From positions 1 through 64,000 of the forward strand of contig CAJPVJ010000006.1 in NCBI GenBank assembly GCA_905397405.1: a stretch of 64,000 nucleotides of DNA, read 5' to 3'. The notes under the pieces are model-generated. The model saw only the letters and a list, made by a program, of their open reading frames with translations, was not told the origin of the DNA and did not search any database. A program made the translations under genes and the position numbers. This stretch comes from Oppiella nova. Taxonomy: Eukaryota; Arthropoda; Arachnida; Sarcoptiformes; Oppiidae. Of the stretch, positions 38,365-48,539 are shown piece after piece (the first letter of the stretch is position 1; every line of letters begins with the position of its first letter).

Positions 38365-39558
38365 TTATTTCTCCTGCGTGCTAACGAGTTGTTTGGTCAA
38401 TGGTGTATCTGGAATGGCATGACCACGTTTGATTAAATCACCATCTGACAAGAATCCTGTTCCAGAGGCAACCAGTTGAGTGTTTGCTGCTAAATCAACA
38501 ATTTCAACACGATCATTTAAACGTCGACCAAGTGTGACTTTCTGTTGAGTTACTCGATTATCTTTATTGACAATAAACACATAAGAGAAACCATCACGTA
38601 AAAGTACTGCGGTTTGAGGCACTGTTAGTGCTGGCTTTTCGCCTAGATCAAACTCACCTTTGACAAACATACCCATACGAACAGCATCAGTGGTAGGTAT
38701 ATCCACATAGACCAAACCATAACGTGTTTGCGGGTCAATGACTGGTGCAATCATCCGAACGCTACCTGAAACGGCTGAACGGCTAGGATCAGGTGAGGTG
38801 ATATGCGCTGTCATGCCTTTTTTAAGTTTATATAAGTCTGTCGAGGTTACTTCGGCACGCCATTCCAAACGGTTATCACGGATCAAGCGGAACAGTTCTT
38901 GTCCCGTTTGTGCCAATGAGCCAACTGTTGCTGTACGTGCTGAAATAACACCATGATCGGGTGCAATCACTTGGGTTTGTGTTAAACGAAGCTGATTACT
39001 GTCAATTTGGGCTTTAGCAGCATCTAAACGGGCTTGTGCTGTACTTTGAGAAGTCAGGTATTTTGTCGCTTCTTGTTGTGAAATTGCACCAGTATTTTTG
39101 AGTTGTTGAATACGTTGATTATTGATACTGGCATCAGCTAGCACAGCTTTCGCTTCTGCATAATTGGCCTTTGCTGTCGCTAATTCAGCACGAATACTTT
39201 CACTGTTAATTTCAGCCAAAACTTGCCCACGTTGTACGCTATCTCCAACGTTGACATTGACTTTGGTAATTCGTTGCCCCGAAAGTTCACTGCCAATCAC
39301 CACTTCTTGCCATGCAGCAATATTGCCATTAGCTGTAAAGTTTTGCTTCCAGTTGTGTAGCTCGGGTTGTATCACCGTTACAGTCAGTGCTGGTTTTGCG
39401 CTAGAAGCGGATGTTGCTGCATTTTCTGGAGAAGGCTGCTTTTTATTTGAAGATTTCCATCCAATAAAAGCTACGATTAGCACAATAAAAATAATTGCAA
39501 TAATGATCCCGAGTTTTGAGTTTATGCGTTTTTTTTTCATTGGGTCATGCGATTTCAT
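38365..39558 (-). CDS. RND efflux periplasmic adaptor (membrane fusion protein)
   Basis: This 397-residue membrane-fusion protein links the RND pump to an outer-membrane channel. A basic start and one membrane anchor (residues 17-36, LGIIIAIIFIVLIVAFIGW) precede a split lipoyl domain (GNIAAWQEVVIGSELSGQR and IAPDHGVISARTA). An Ala/Gln-rich alpha-hairpin (about 105-185) and the beta-barrel and membrane-proximal domains follow (MGMFVKGEFDLGEKPALTVPQTAVL). The anchor is a helix, not a lipobox. The stop is followed after 1 base by the permease ATG. A dyad 19 bases upstream may be its operator. Confidence 0.92.
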   Translation of the reverse strand: MKSHDPMKKKRINSKLGIIIAIIFIVLIVAFIGWKSSNKKQPSPENAATSASSAKPALTVTVIQPELHNWKQNFTANGNIAAWQEVVIGSELSGQRITKVNVNVGDSVQRGQVLAEINSESIRAELATAKANYAEAKAVLADASINNQRIQQLKNTGAISQQEATKYLTSQSTAQARLDAAKAQIDSNQLRLTQTQVIAPDHGVISARTATVGSLAQTGQELFRLIRDNRLEWRAEVTSTDLYKLKKGMTAHITSPDPSRSAVSGSVRMIAPVIDPQTRYGLVYVDIPTTDAVRMGMFVKGEFDLGEKPALTVPQTAVLLRDGFSYVFIVNKDNRVTQQKVTLGRRLNDRVEIVDLAANTQLVASGTGFLSDGDLIKRGHAIPDTPLTKQLVSTQEK

Positions 39559-39576
39559 TTTAGTTTTTTAAATGAG

Positions 39577-39599
39577 TAGAGATAAGTTGAGTATCTCTA
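39577..39599. promoter_or_regulatory. Palindrome upstream of the RND efflux operon
   Basis: Arms TAGAGATA (39577-39584) and TATCTCTA (39592-39599) flank a 7-base centre, 19 bases before the adaptor start codon. Size and place fit an operator for a TetR/MarR-type repressor, but no such gene is adjacent. Confidence 0.45.
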
Positions 39600-39913
39600 A
39601 AGGCTCTATGTTTGGTCAAGTTGCAATACAGTGCTTAATGTGATTTTTTGAAAGTTAAGCGGTTAAATTTTGCTATCGAGAGGTCGTTGAACTTAGTAAC
39701 ATTTATTGTTTTAAAACCCTGATTATTAGATCACTTGAATCAATAAAATTATTTATATGTTTTTAATATAGAAACCATCAAGATCAGCATAATTTTGTAT
39801 AAAAACTACAAGACTACGCTCAATTTATAATATTTTTTAATAAATAAATACCATGAGATATTTTTTTTTTATTTAAAAAAACATGCTTATAAAATGAGAA
39901 AGTAAGTTTAAGT

Positions 39914-39932
39914 AAGAGTGATTATCATTTAA
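39914..39932. promoter_or_regulatory. Partial Fur-like site upstream of the siderophore receptor
   Basis: The core TGATTATCATT (39919-39929) matches 10 of 11 bases of the Fur-box centre TGATAATCATT. Over the full 19-mer about 12 bases match. It lies 19-37 bases before the receptor start, where Fur would block transcription. The rest of the gap 39559-39950 is AT-rich with no ORF. Confidence 0.5.
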
Positions 39933-39950
39933 TATGGCGGCTTAATTTAG

Positions 39951-42194
39951 ATGACTGTTTTAGAGCCTCCTATGCGAAAAATTAAACCCTTAATTGTGAT
40001 GATGGCAGTGGCGACAAGTGCTGCAATTGCGCATGCTGAACAACAAGATGCTTCATTGTCTCAGTCGAGCAATGGTAATGCAAAACAACTGAGTACGATT
40101 ACAGTAGTCGCGAGTGCAGATGCATCAGCAGAGGGTTTAATGCCAGCATTTGCTGGAGGACAGGTGGCTTCTGGTGGTAAAGTTGGGATATTTGGCAATC
40201 AGAAAAATATAGATACACCGTTTAATCTAACCAGCTATACCAATCAATATATTCAAGAGCGACAAGCAAAAAGTGTTGGGGATGTTTTAAAAGCGGATCC
40301 AAGTGTTCGTGTCGGACGTGGTTTTGGTAATTTCCAAGAAAATTATTATATTCGTGGCTTTAACTTGGGCTCAGACGACACAGCCTATAATGGCTTATAT
40401 TCAATTTTACCACGTCAGTATATTCCTGCAGAGCTGTTTGAACGTGTTGAAGTATTAAAAGGGGCATCCTCATTTTTAAATGGAGCAATGCCAAGTAATG
40501 GTGGGATTGGTGGTGCAATTAACTTATTGCCGAAACGTGCAAGTAACGAACCACTTAATCGTGTCACAGTAGGTACGGACTTCAATGGCGGTTATATTGC
40601 CAATGATATTTCTCGCCGTTTTGGTGAAGATCAACAATTCGGCGTACGAGTAAACACAGCATATCATGGCGGTGATACTGCTGTTGATAATGAAGAAGCA
40701 TCTTTAGGCTTAGCTTCTATAGGTTTGGATTACCGTGGTGATCGTTTACGTCTTTCTGGCGATATGGGTTATGTGAATAATCGTTTAAAAGCGACTCGTC
40801 CAAACGTGACTTTAGGCGCGGGTATTACCGAGATTCCGAAAGCAATTGATGGCTCAGATAACTTTGCACAAAAATGGACGTATTCAAATGAAGAGGATGT
40901 CTTCGGAAGTTATCGTGCTGAATATGATTTAGCAGATAATTTAACAGCTTATGCTGCTTATGGTTTTCGACATGGCGAAGAGCAAAACAGTTTAGCAAAT
41001 ATGACATTGACCAATCAGACAACAGGCGCGGGAACCATTTATCGATTTGACAATGCGCGTGTAGATATGGTCAATACTGGTGAAGTTGGTGTGCGTAGTA
41101 AAGTAAACACAGGTTCAATTGAACATAATTTAGTGCTATCTGCATCGGCATTTCAACAGAACACCCGCAATGCTTATGTGATGGACTATAAAAATACATT
41201 AGCCAACAATATCTATAATCCAATCCAGTATGATCAACCTGCTTATTCACAAAATGCGTTGTTTGGGAATAACTTAGATACACCTAAATTAACGACTCGG
41301 ACGCGTTTAAGAAGTATTGCCATTGGCGATAACCTCAAAGCTTTAGATGATAAATTAACAGTCATGCTCGGTGGACGTTATCAAACCATCATGCAAGAAA
41401 ATTATAATTATGGAACTTCAATTAAATCAGGTGGGTATGATGAAAGTAAGTTTACCCCTGCTTTGGGGCTAAGTTATAAAATTCTGCCTGAAGTTTCGGT
41501 TTATGCAAATTATATTGAATCTTTAGCTAAAGGTTTGAGTAATACCAATTCAACGACGAAAGAAACTACAACACTCAAACCATTCGTTGCTAAACAAAAA
41601 GAAATTGGTGCCAAATATGAAAATGATCAGTTTGGCGCAAGCCTAAGTTTGTTTGATATCGATAAACAACGTGCAGTACTTGAAAACAGTGTTTTTAGTG
41701 ATGCGGGTAAATATGTACATCGTGGTGTTGAACTCAATACTTTTGGTCAATTGACGGATTCTTTAAAAGTGTTGGGTGGTGCAACTTGGATTGATGCAAA
41801 GCAAAAAAATACAGGTAATGCTAACTACGATAATAAAAAGGAAGTGGGTGTTGCAGAATTTCAAGCAAATGTTGGTGCTGATTGGAAATTGCCAACAGTC
41901 CAAGATGTGTCTTTAAATGCTCAAGTTACTTATACAGGTTCGACTTATGCAAGTTTAAACAATAAATTGAAAGTTGGTGATTGGACGACTTTAGATCTTG
42001 GCGCGACGTATAAAACTCAGTTGGGGCAGACACCGACAACTTTTAATTTCCGTGTAAATAATGTCTTCGATAAAAACTATTGGTCATCAGTTGGTCTATT
42101 CGACAACATCAATAGTAGCTCCAATACCGAGAACGGCTATTTGGTTGCTGGGCAACCTCGTACATTCATGTTAAGTGCGGCATTTGATTTTTAA
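39951..42194 (+). CDS. TonB-dependent siderophore receptor
   Basis: This 747-residue outer-membrane receptor imports ferric siderophores using TonB-ExbBD energy. A signal peptide (MRKIKPLIVMMAVATSAAIAHA, from ATG 39972) precedes the TonB box-like LSTITVVAS. The plug domain follows (SVGDVLKADPSVRVGRGFGNFQENYYIRGF, then VEVLKGASSFLNG and GGIGGAINLLPKRA). The 22-strand barrel ends in MLSAAFDF, the usual terminal Phe. ATG 39951 and 39972 are both possible starts. The plug pattern resembles FcuA/FhuA-like hydroxamate receptors, but the ligand cannot be fixed by eye. A partial Fur-like site upstream fits iron control. Confidence 0.92.
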   Translation: MTVLEPPMRKIKPLIVMMAVATSAAIAHAEQQDASLSQSSNGNAKQLSTITVVASADASAEGLMPAFAGGQVASGGKVGIFGNQKNIDTPFNLTSYTNQYIQERQAKSVGDVLKADPSVRVGRGFGNFQENYYIRGFNLGSDDTAYNGLYSILPRQYIPAELFERVEVLKGASSFLNGAMPSNGGIGGAINLLPKRASNEPLNRVTVGTDFNGGYIANDISRRFGEDQQFGVRVNTAYHGGDTAVDNEEASLGLASIGLDYRGDRLRLSGDMGYVNNRLKATRPNVTLGAGITEIPKAIDGSDNFAQKWTYSNEEDVFGSYRAEYDLADNLTAYAAYGFRHGEEQNSLANMTLTNQTTGAGTIYRFDNARVDMVNTGEVGVRSKVNTGSIEHNLVLSASAFQQNTRNAYVMDYKNTLANNIYNPIQYDQPAYSQNALFGNNLDTPKLTTRTRLRSIAIGDNLKALDDKLTVMLGGRYQTIMQENYNYGTSIKSGGYDESKFTPALGLSYKILPEVSVYANYIESLAKGLSNTNSTTKETTTLKPFVAKQKEIGAKYENDQFGASLSLFDIDKQRAVLENSVFSDAGKYVHRGVELNTFGQLTDSLKVLGGATWIDAKQKNTGNANYDNKKEVGVAEFQANVGADWKLPTVQDVSLNAQVTYTGSTYASLNNKLKVGDWTTLDLGATYKTQLGQTPTTFNFRVNNVFDKNYWSSVGLFDNINSSSNTENGYLVAGQPRTFMLSAAFDF

Positions 42195-42204
42195 ACACCA
42201 TAAA

Positions 42205-42230
42205 AAAATGCCCCAAATTTGGGGCATTTT
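42205..42230. terminator. Bidirectional terminator between the siderophore receptor gene and dapC
   Basis: The sequence 42205-42230 is a perfect palindrome with arms AAAATGCCCCAAA and TTTGGGGCATTTT, flanked by A-run and T-run. It lies between convergent genes and can stop both transcripts. Confidence 0.93.
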
Positions 42231-42246
42231 TTATAACAGTATATTT

Positions 42247-43416
42247 TTATAAAATGGTTTTTAGACGTTGAATCACTTGCTCACATTGAGCAATATCTGC
42301 GACCAATGCCATACGAACATGACCTTCACCAGGATTGCCTTGTTCAGTATCACGAGACAAATAACGCCCTGGTAAAACTTTAATGTTGGCTTTTTCCATT
42401 AACATTTTGGCAAAGTTTTCATCATGATCGACTTTTAACCAATAATAGAAGCCTGCATCAGGCTTTTGTAATGGTAAAAGATGACCGAGTTCATTTTGGA
42501 ACAAATCAAATTTGGCACGATACAGTCTGCGATTTTCTTCAACATGTGTTTCATCGTTCCAAGCAACAATTGAAGCCAATTGATGTTGGACTGGCATTGC
42601 AGCGCCGTGATAAGTGCGGAATTTTAAATAAGGTTTAAGTAAGTTTGCATCCCCAGCAACAAAACCTGAGCGCATACCCGGTAGGTTTGAACGCTTAGAC
42701 AGAGAATGAAATACGATACAATTTTTATAGTCGTCACGACCTAATTCAGCACAGACTTCCAATAAGCCGATCGGTGCTTCATCAAACCATAATTCTGAGT
42801 AACATTCATCAGACGCAATCACAAAGTCATATTGGTCAGAAAGTGCAATTAGCTTTTTAAATTGTGCTTTTGAAAGTACCGCACCAGTAGGATTTCCCGG
42901 CGTACAAACAAACAAAAGCGCGGTTTTTTCCCAAACTTCAGCAGGTACAGCATCAAAATCACCGAGGTAATTGTTGTCTTCGGTACAGTTGACAAAGTAT
43001 GGCTTTGCACCAGCTAAAAGAGTCGCACCTTCATAAATCTGATAGAACGGATTAGGCATTACCACATAAGGTGCGTCATCACGATTAATCAAGGCTTGTA
43101 CAAAGGAGAAAATCCCTTCACGTGTACCTGTAACTGGAAGAACATGATCTTCCGCACTGATCGCATTCAGTTTAAAACGACGGGTTAGCCACTGAGCAAT
43201 ACTTTCACGAAGTTCAGGTAAACCTTTACTGTTTGGATAAGTTGAAAGGTGCTGAAAATTATCAATGATCGCTTGCTTCACAAACTCAGGAGCAGGATGC
43301 TTTGGTTCTCCAATTGAAAGTGGGATCAAAGGTAAATCTGCAGGTTTTACATCCTTAAAAAGCTGGCTTAACTTTTCAAATGGATAAGGATGTAATAAAG
43401 ACAAACTAGAGTTCAT
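42247..43416 (-). CDS. dapC: Succinyldiaminopimelate transaminase
   Basis: This 389-residue class I aminotransferase matches DapC, which makes N-succinyl-L,L-diaminopimelate in the lysine and peptidoglycan pathway. The start at ATG 43416 gives MNSSLSLLHPYPFEKLSQLF, the usual DapC opening. A longer reading from 43479 would overlap glnD. Marks are LSIGEPKHPAPEFV near 33-46, FVCTPGNPTGAVLS near 165, and FHSLSKRSNLPGMRSGFVAG near 230 with the PLP lysine. It lies 28 bases after glnD, as commonly seen in Acinetobacter and Pseudomonas relatives. Confidence 0.92.
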   Translation of the reverse strand: MNSSLSLLHPYPFEKLSQLFKDVKPADLPLIPLSIGEPKHPAPEFVKQAIIDNFQHLSTYPNSKGLPELRESIAQWLTRRFKLNAISAEDHVLPVTGTREGIFSFVQALINRDDAPYVVMPNPFYQIYEGATLLAGAKPYFVNCTEDNNYLGDFDAVPAEVWEKTALLFVCTPGNPTGAVLSKAQFKKLIALSDQYDFVIASDECYSELWFDEAPIGLLEVCAELGRDDYKNCIVFHSLSKRSNLPGMRSGFVAGDANLLKPYLKFRTYHGAAMPVQHQLASIVAWNDETHVEENRRLYRAKFDLFQNELGHLLPLQKPDAGFYYWLKVDHDENFAKMLMEKANIKVLPGRYLSRDTEQGNPGEGHVRMALVADIAQCEQVIQRLKTIL

Positions 43417-43444
43417 GAAACAATTACCACGATAGAAAGTAAGA

Positions 43445-46111
43445 TTAATGTTGCCCACAGATTTGATTGGATGCTTCATCTAATGCCGCTTTTAATTTTG
43501 CGGTAAAGACTTCAGCCTCAGCTTCAGTGAGGGGGGTGCCATCTTTTTTGGTGACAAAGAAAATATCTTCTGCTTTTTCACCCAGCGTGGCGATTCTAGC
43601 AGAATGTATGTCTAAACCTTGCATCATAAATAAACCACCAACGCGTGCAAGTAAGCCCGGTTGGTCAAGGGTAGAGATTTCTACCATATTTTGCTGCAAA
43701 GCTTCGTTAAGTGTTACATCCACGGTATTTTCAATATCGAAGTGGCGAAGTTGACGTGGAATACGACGTTGCATCAAACCCGGATATTTATCTGATTCGC
43801 TTAAGGCTTTAATTAACGCCTGTTTGACTGTTTCTTCACGTTCAGGATCGGTTAATAAGGTACCGAAACGATCCAAGACCACATAAGTATCTAAACTAAA
43901 GGCTTTGGTTGCAGTGATAATCCGTGCATCTTGGACATCCAGATTCATACGATCCAAAATTGCCACTGTAGTGGCAAACAGATTGGGTTGGTCTTGAGTA
44001 TAAATAAAGATCTGTACAGCATCTTGTGCTGCTTTACGGTGTGCACGCATGAGCACCAATGGTGCAGGGTTGTCGCCGTGTTGCAAAATGGCGCGAGTAT
44101 GCCATGCAATTTCATCTGCGGATTCTTTAAGGAAGTATTCGTCCCCAAGCTCTTGCCAAACCTTTTCAACTTGATCGAGTGGAAACTCATCCACCAAGAC
44201 TTCGCTTGCAGAGAATTTGGTATCTTCAATCAGCATTTGATAATCAACAGGTCGACCCAAACCAGAACGAATTACATCACGCGCATGGGTATAGAGTTGA
44301 CGCATCAAAGAAGAGCGCCATGTATTCCAAAGTTTTGGATTGGTGGCATTGATATCGGCAACTGTCAGCGTATAGAGATAATCTAAATGCTCCATATCAC
44401 CAAGCTTTTCAGCAAACTCTTTCACCACATCTGGGTCAGAAATATCTTTTTTCTGTGCGGTCATCGACATCAGTAAATGATTTTGGATGAGCCAAGCAAC
44501 CAGATTACATTCGCGCTCAGTAAAACCATGCGCAAGACAGAATTCAATTGCATCTTCAGCGCCAAGTTCACTGTGATCTCCACCACGGCCTTTGGCAATA
44601 TCATGGAATAATGCAGCAAGGAATACGATGTCACGGCGGACTAAGCGTTGAAATACAGAACTGACAACAGGATAATCTTTGGCAAAGCCAGGTTCTTTAA
44701 AACGATTTAAATTACGAATTAACAGTAAGGTATGTGCATCGACGGTATAAATATGGAACAAGTCATATTGCATCAGTCCCATGATTTGCCCAAATGCAGG
44801 AATATAATTTCCTAATACACCATAACGTTTCATTGCCACCATGGTTTCATATAAACGATATGGAGAGCGAATGATCGCCATGAATAATGCTTGATGGGTC
44901 GGATTATCACGAAATGCTTGATCAATACGTTTTGCCGCTAAAGTCAAAAGACGCAATGTACGTGCACGAATACCCTCGATTTCAGGGCGATTCGCCAAGA
45001 TATAAAAAATCTCTAAAATAGCGCTTGGATTTTCGGAAAAGGTTTTATGTTGTTGAACGGCAAGCTTGCCATCAACCAATTTAAAATGTTCGTTAATATT
45101 TTCGATTTTACGTTCATAGTCGGGTAAGCGTGGGGTAATCACCGATTCATTAAAATAAGCCAATAACATTTCATTTAAGGTCGAAACCTGTTGCGCGGTA
45201 CGATAATAACGCTTCATGAACTGTTCAATTGGATAATTTGGATGATGATCATCTTCTCGTGTATAGCCAAATTTAGCTGCAATATCACGTTGATAATCAA
45301 ACAATAGGCGATTTTCATCACGTTTGGTTAAACGGTGTAAATGATGGCGGATTTCCCAAAGAAAGTTTTCAGCTTCTTCTAGGACGCCCAATTCAAATTC
45401 AGAAATAAAACCCAAATGAACCAAGTCGTAAATACGATTGACCCGAAAATGCCGTTTGGCAATCCAGCCAATTTGGTTAATGTCCCGAATACCACCGGGT
45501 GCATTTTTAATATCGGGTTCTAAATTGCTTTCAGTATTGTTATGTTGCGCATAACGTTGTGCTTGTTCATCCATCTTGGCATCAAAGAAAGTCTTATCTG
45601 TCCAAGTTTGGGAAACGACACGACGAGGCCATCTTGCCAGATGTTGATTGCCAATAATTAATCGCGCTTCAATCAGCGAGGTTGCCACAGTGAGATCATT
45701 GGTGGCTTGTTCAAAACAGCTTCGGATGGTACGTACACTGACACCCGGTTTAAAATTCCCCACATCCCAAAGTGTAGAAATAAATTGCGTCACTGTTTGT
45801 TCTTGTTCAGGAGAAAGATCTTCTTCTGAAAGAATCATGATGTCGACATCGGAATAGGGCAACATTTCGCGTCGCCCATAGCCACCAACAGCAAATAAAC
45901 CGAGATCTGTTTGATCTAGCCCCGAATGCTTCCAGAGAAACATAAGGGCTTCATCTACCACATTTGAACGGGTACGGACAATTTCGCGTATTGTTGTACC
46001 ATGATCATAGGCCTCATTTAACTGTTGCTCAACATCGCTACGCCATTGATTAATCGCTTTAATGTCATGTATATCAGTTACATATTCCAACAGAGGAGAG
46101 GTGTTGATCAT
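43445..46111 (-). CDS. glnD: Bifunctional uridylyltransferase/uridylyl-removing enzyme
   Basis: This 888-residue enzyme is GlnD, the glutamine sensor that uridylylates or deuridylylates PII proteins. The nucleotidyltransferase site is [19 protein letters not shown] near residues 74-92. The HD domain for uridylyl removal has [16 protein letters not shown] near 503-518. Two C-terminal ACT domains (about 690-770 and 800-880) bind glutamine (for example [20 protein letters not shown]). The purT-glnD-dapC order on one strand with short gaps (26 and 28 bases) suggests an operon. Confidence 0.95.
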   Translation of the reverse strand: MINTSPLLEYVTDIHDIKAINQWRSDVEQQLNEAYDHGTTIREIVRTRSNVVDEALMFLWKHSGLDQTDLGLFAVGGYGRREMLPYSDVDIMILSEEDLSPEQEQTVTQFISTLWDVGNFKPGVSVRTIRSCFEQATNDLTVATSLIEARLIIGNQHLARWPRRVVSQTWTDKTFFDAKMDEQAQRYAQHNNTESNLEPDIKNAPGGIRDINQIGWIAKRHFRVNRIYDLVHLGFISEFELGVLEEAENFLWEIRHHLHRLTKRDENRLLFDYQRDIAAKFGYTREDDHHPNYPIEQFMKRYYRTAQQVSTLNEMLLAYFNESVITPRLPDYERKIENINEHFKLVDGKLAVQQHKTFSENPSAILEIFYILANRPEIEGIRARTLRLLTLAAKRIDQAFRDNPTHQALFMAIIRSPYRLYETMVAMKRYGVLGNYIPAFGQIMGLMQYDLFHIYTVDAHTLLLIRNLNRFKEPGFAKDYPVVSSVFQRLVRRDIVFLAALFHDIAKGRGGDHSELGAEDAIEFCLAHGFTERECNLVAWLIQNHLLMSMTAQKKDISDPDVVKEFAEKLGDMEHLDYLYTLTVADINATNPKLWNTWRSSLMRQLYTHARDVIRSGLGRPVDYQMLIEDTKFSASEVLVDEFPLDQVEKVWQELGDEYFLKESADEIAWHTRAILQHGDNPAPLVLMRAHRKAAQDAVQIFIYTQDQPNLFATTVAILDRMNLDVQDARIITATKAFSLDTYVVLDRFGTLLTDPEREETVKQALIKALSESDKYPGLMQRRIPRQLRHFDIENTVDVTLNEALQQNMVEISTLDQPGLLARVGGLFMMQGLDIHSARIATLGEKAEDIFFVTKKDGTPLTEAEAEVFTAKLKAALDEASNQICGQH

Positions 46112-46137
46112 GGATGTCTTGTCCGCAAATATATTGG

Positions 46138-47346
46138 CTAGTTGTTTAAATGAACAGTGACTTTTGCAGCCGTTTCTTGTGCAAGTTCACGTGCTTGGTC
46201 TGTTGTTTCAGCACGTGCTGTTGCCACGCCCATACGACGACGTTTAAATCCTTCAGGTTTACCGAACAGGCGTAAGTCTGTCGCAGGATTTTGCAAAGCA
46301 AGATTTAAGCCAGCGTATGAAAGATTCTTTGCATCTACACCTGCATAGATTACAGCACTTGCAGCAATACTATGTCGTTCAGTATTGACAGGTAAACCCA
46401 AAATCGCACGTGCATGTAATTCAAATTCGCTTTGGAATTGTGATGCAAGTGTGACTAAGCCTGTATCGTGTGGACGCGGTGATACTTCACTAAACCATAC
46501 TTTATCACCTTTTACAAACAGTTCTACCCCAAAAATCCCACAGCCACCAAGTGCTACAGTGACTTTATTGGCAATGCGTTTGGCTTCATTTAAAGCTGCT
46601 TCTGTCATTGCTTGGGGCTGCCAACTTTCTACATAGTCGCCTGAATCTTGACGATGCCCAATTGGGTCACAATAAGCGGTTTCAATTTCACCTGTTTCTG
46701 GATTTTTCGAACGTACAGTGAGTAAGGTGATTTCAAAATCAAAGTCAATTTGTGACTCAACGATGACTGTACCTTGATTTACCCGACCACCAGTTTGAGC
46801 ATATTCCCAAGCTGCATCTACTTCAGCATATTCTTTGACACGAGATTGCCCCTTACCAGAGGAAGACATTACAGGTTTAACAAAGTTCGGATAACCAATG
46901 TCATCACATGCAGAACGGAAGCTTTCTAATGTATTGGCAAAACGGTAAGCGGAAGTGGGTAAACCAAGTTCTTCCGCCGCTAAACGACGAATCCCTTCAC
47001 GGTTCATGGTTAAATTCACTGCTTTTGCCGAAGGGATCACGGTTGCAATATTTTGTTGTTCGATTTCGACTAATACTTGAGTAGCAATCGCTTCAATTTC
47101 TGGAACAATAAGATTGGGTTTTACTTTTTCAATTAAAGCTTTTAATTCTGTTGCATCTGCCATGTTTAAGGCATAAGAGAAATGAGCAACTTGCATGGCA
47201 GGTGCGTTTTCGTAGCGGTCTGCCGCGTGAACTTCAACACCAAGTCGTTGTAATGAAATCACCACTTCTTTACCAAGCTCTCCTGAACCTAACAGTAAAA
47301 CTTTAAATGCAGATGATTGAAGTGGGGTACCAATAGTAACGCTCAT
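46138..47346 (-). CDS. purT: Formate-dependent GAR transformylase
   Basis: This 402-residue ATP-grasp enzyme is PurT, which uses formate and ATP to make formyl-GAR in purine synthesis, independent of folate. Evidence includes [40 protein letters not shown] (about 14-53), [14 protein letters not shown] near 155 for the ATP-grasp loop, and [14 protein letters not shown] near 285 with metal-binding residues. The C-terminal GRRMGVA-like [11 protein letters not shown] is also typical. It is the first gene of the likely purT-glnD-dapC operon. Confidence 0.95.
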   Translation of the reverse strand: MSVTIGTPLQSSAFKVLLLGSGELGKEVVISLQRLGVEVHAADRYENAPAMQVAHFSYALNMADATELKALIEKVKPNLIVPEIEAIATQVLVEIEQQNIATVIPSAKAVNLTMNREGIRRLAAEELGLPTSAYRFANTLESFRSACDDIGYPNFVKPVMSSSGKGQSRVKEYAEVDAAWEYAQTGGRVNQGTVIVESQIDFDFEITLLTVRSKNPETGEIETAYCDPIGHRQDSGDYVESWQPQAMTEAALNEAKRIANKVTVALGGCGIFGVELFVKGDKVWFSEVSPRPHDTGLVTLASQFQSEFELHARAILGLPVNTERHSIAASAVIYAGVDAKNLSYAGLNLALQNPATDLRLFGKPEGFKRRRMGVATARAETTDQARELAQETAAKVTVHLNN

Positions 47347-47536
47347 GCTATTCTTCCATGCTTGTCTTATGGACTGTTAGCATAGCAGAACTCAGGCGTG
47401 TGTTAAGGGCTGATTGACATAAAATAATGATATTGTCTAACAGATTTTTTTATAAAGTTTTTAGCTTATAGGCGGTTTGCCACTACAAATGAAGTGGCTT
47501 TGAATTTGCGCAAGGAAACTGATCAAGAATTTTTAA

Positions 47537-48034
47537 TTAATTCTTTTTACGAACCAACAGAATCAACGCAATGAGGCAGATCAGTAGTTCTACAAAAAAC
47601 GACCAATGCAGAATAAAGTTTAGCCACCACGGCTGATAACGTGAGCTGACTTCAAAAAACACATAGGGTTGATCAATAAACGGTGCAAAAAGCCAAACAT
47701 CACCTACAAAAGTATCCAAGCCGATATGTAGCAGGGCAGCACCCGAAAAAAGACTGATCATCAGGGCAGGTTTAGCCGTGTATTTTGAATGGATAAAATA
47801 AAATAAAGCGATTAGAAAGATTGGAATCCAAAATGAAAACCAATGTAAAAAATACTTATGATGATGTACCGATCTATGATCGAATAAATAGAAATAGAAT
47901 AGATCAATATCAGGAAAAACTGCACCAAGCATAATCAGCGTAAAAAAAGCTTTATTGGTGATTTTTGTCTGTTTAAATTTCTTGAGTAAAAGTTTAGCCA
48001 GTATATAGCCAGAAGGTAAGTGTGCGATAAACAT
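47537..48034 (-). CDS. YdjM/DUF457-like membrane-bound metal-dependent hydrolase
   Basis: This 165-residue protein has four or five hydrophobic segments. Conserved polar motifs are H4 in MFIAHLPSGY, PDIDLFYFY near 42-50, an HHHKYFLHW run near 57-66, and HIGLDTF near 102. This pattern of H, D-x-D and H-H motifs within a small membrane protein fits the YdjM/DUF457 family of putative metal-dependent hydrolases. It is monocistronic. The substrate is unknown, and the catalytic claim is family-level only. Confidence 0.75.
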   Translation of the reverse strand: MFIAHLPSGYILAKLLLKKFKQTKITNKAFFTLIMLGAVFPDIDLFYFYLFDHRSVHHHKYFLHWFSFWIPIFLIALFYFIHSKYTAKPALMISLFSGAALLHIGLDTFVGDVWLFAPFIDQPYVFFEVSSRYQPWWLNFILHWSFFVELLICLIALILLVRKKN

Positions 48035-48202
48035 ATCAAGTTGCGTATTTTAAATATTTTATTTGAAAGCAATCATACACAACTAATTAATTCACATGGT
48101 TTTTTATTGTAAATTAATTAGATGAAAGCATTTTAAATCCGAAAGACTTTAAATTTACACGCTGATCTGCTGATGCATTAAAATATGCTTTAATCAACAA
48201 AA

Positions 48203-48538
48203 CTACAGATAGGTATAGACCAAGCCATAGGCCAATGCTGCTGTGAGTGTCGCCAAAACGATTCTTTTAAATTTAAAATACAATCCTGTGAGTACAAGAA
48301 AGCCCACCAACATCGCAAAACTTTTATTTGGAGTTTCGATCAATGGTGGAAGAGTGGCGACAATTAACATTGAACTGATTGCTGCAATTCCAATACTGCC
48401 TAATGCAATTTTTAACCATGTTGCGCCACGAGTTTGTGTGTGTTGTTGGCTTTTTTGCAGCAGATAGAATGGACCAAAGCGTGAAGCAAAATTTGCAATA
48501 CCGACCAATATCCCCACCAAGATAATCTGTAAATCCAT
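48203..48538 (-). CDS. azlD: AzlD-family small permease subunit
   Basis: This 111-residue membrane protein with about four hydrophobic segments is AzlD, the small partner of AzlC in branched-chain amino-acid (or related) export. Supporting signs are GILVGIANFASRFGPFYLL at the start, with the family A-x-x-x-R-x-x-P-F, and a conserved position 1 base after the azlC stop. The gene pair is in its usual order. The exact substrate is unknown. Confidence 0.88.
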   Translation of the reverse strand: MDLQIILVGILVGIANFASRFGPFYLLQKSQQHTQTRGATWLKIALGSIGIAAISSMLIVATLPPLIETPNKSFAMLVGFLVLTGLYFKFKRIVLATLTAALAYGLVYTYL

Positions 48539-48539
48539 T

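Noticed and set aside
43931-44386. 151-codon + strand frame inside glnD
   Set aside because: It is antisense to the conserved GlnD HD/ACT region and has no family features.
47490-47510. Short hairpin GCCACT...AGTGGC downstream of the membrane hydrolase and purT gap
   Set aside because: The 6-bp stem is too short to stand out and has no T-run.
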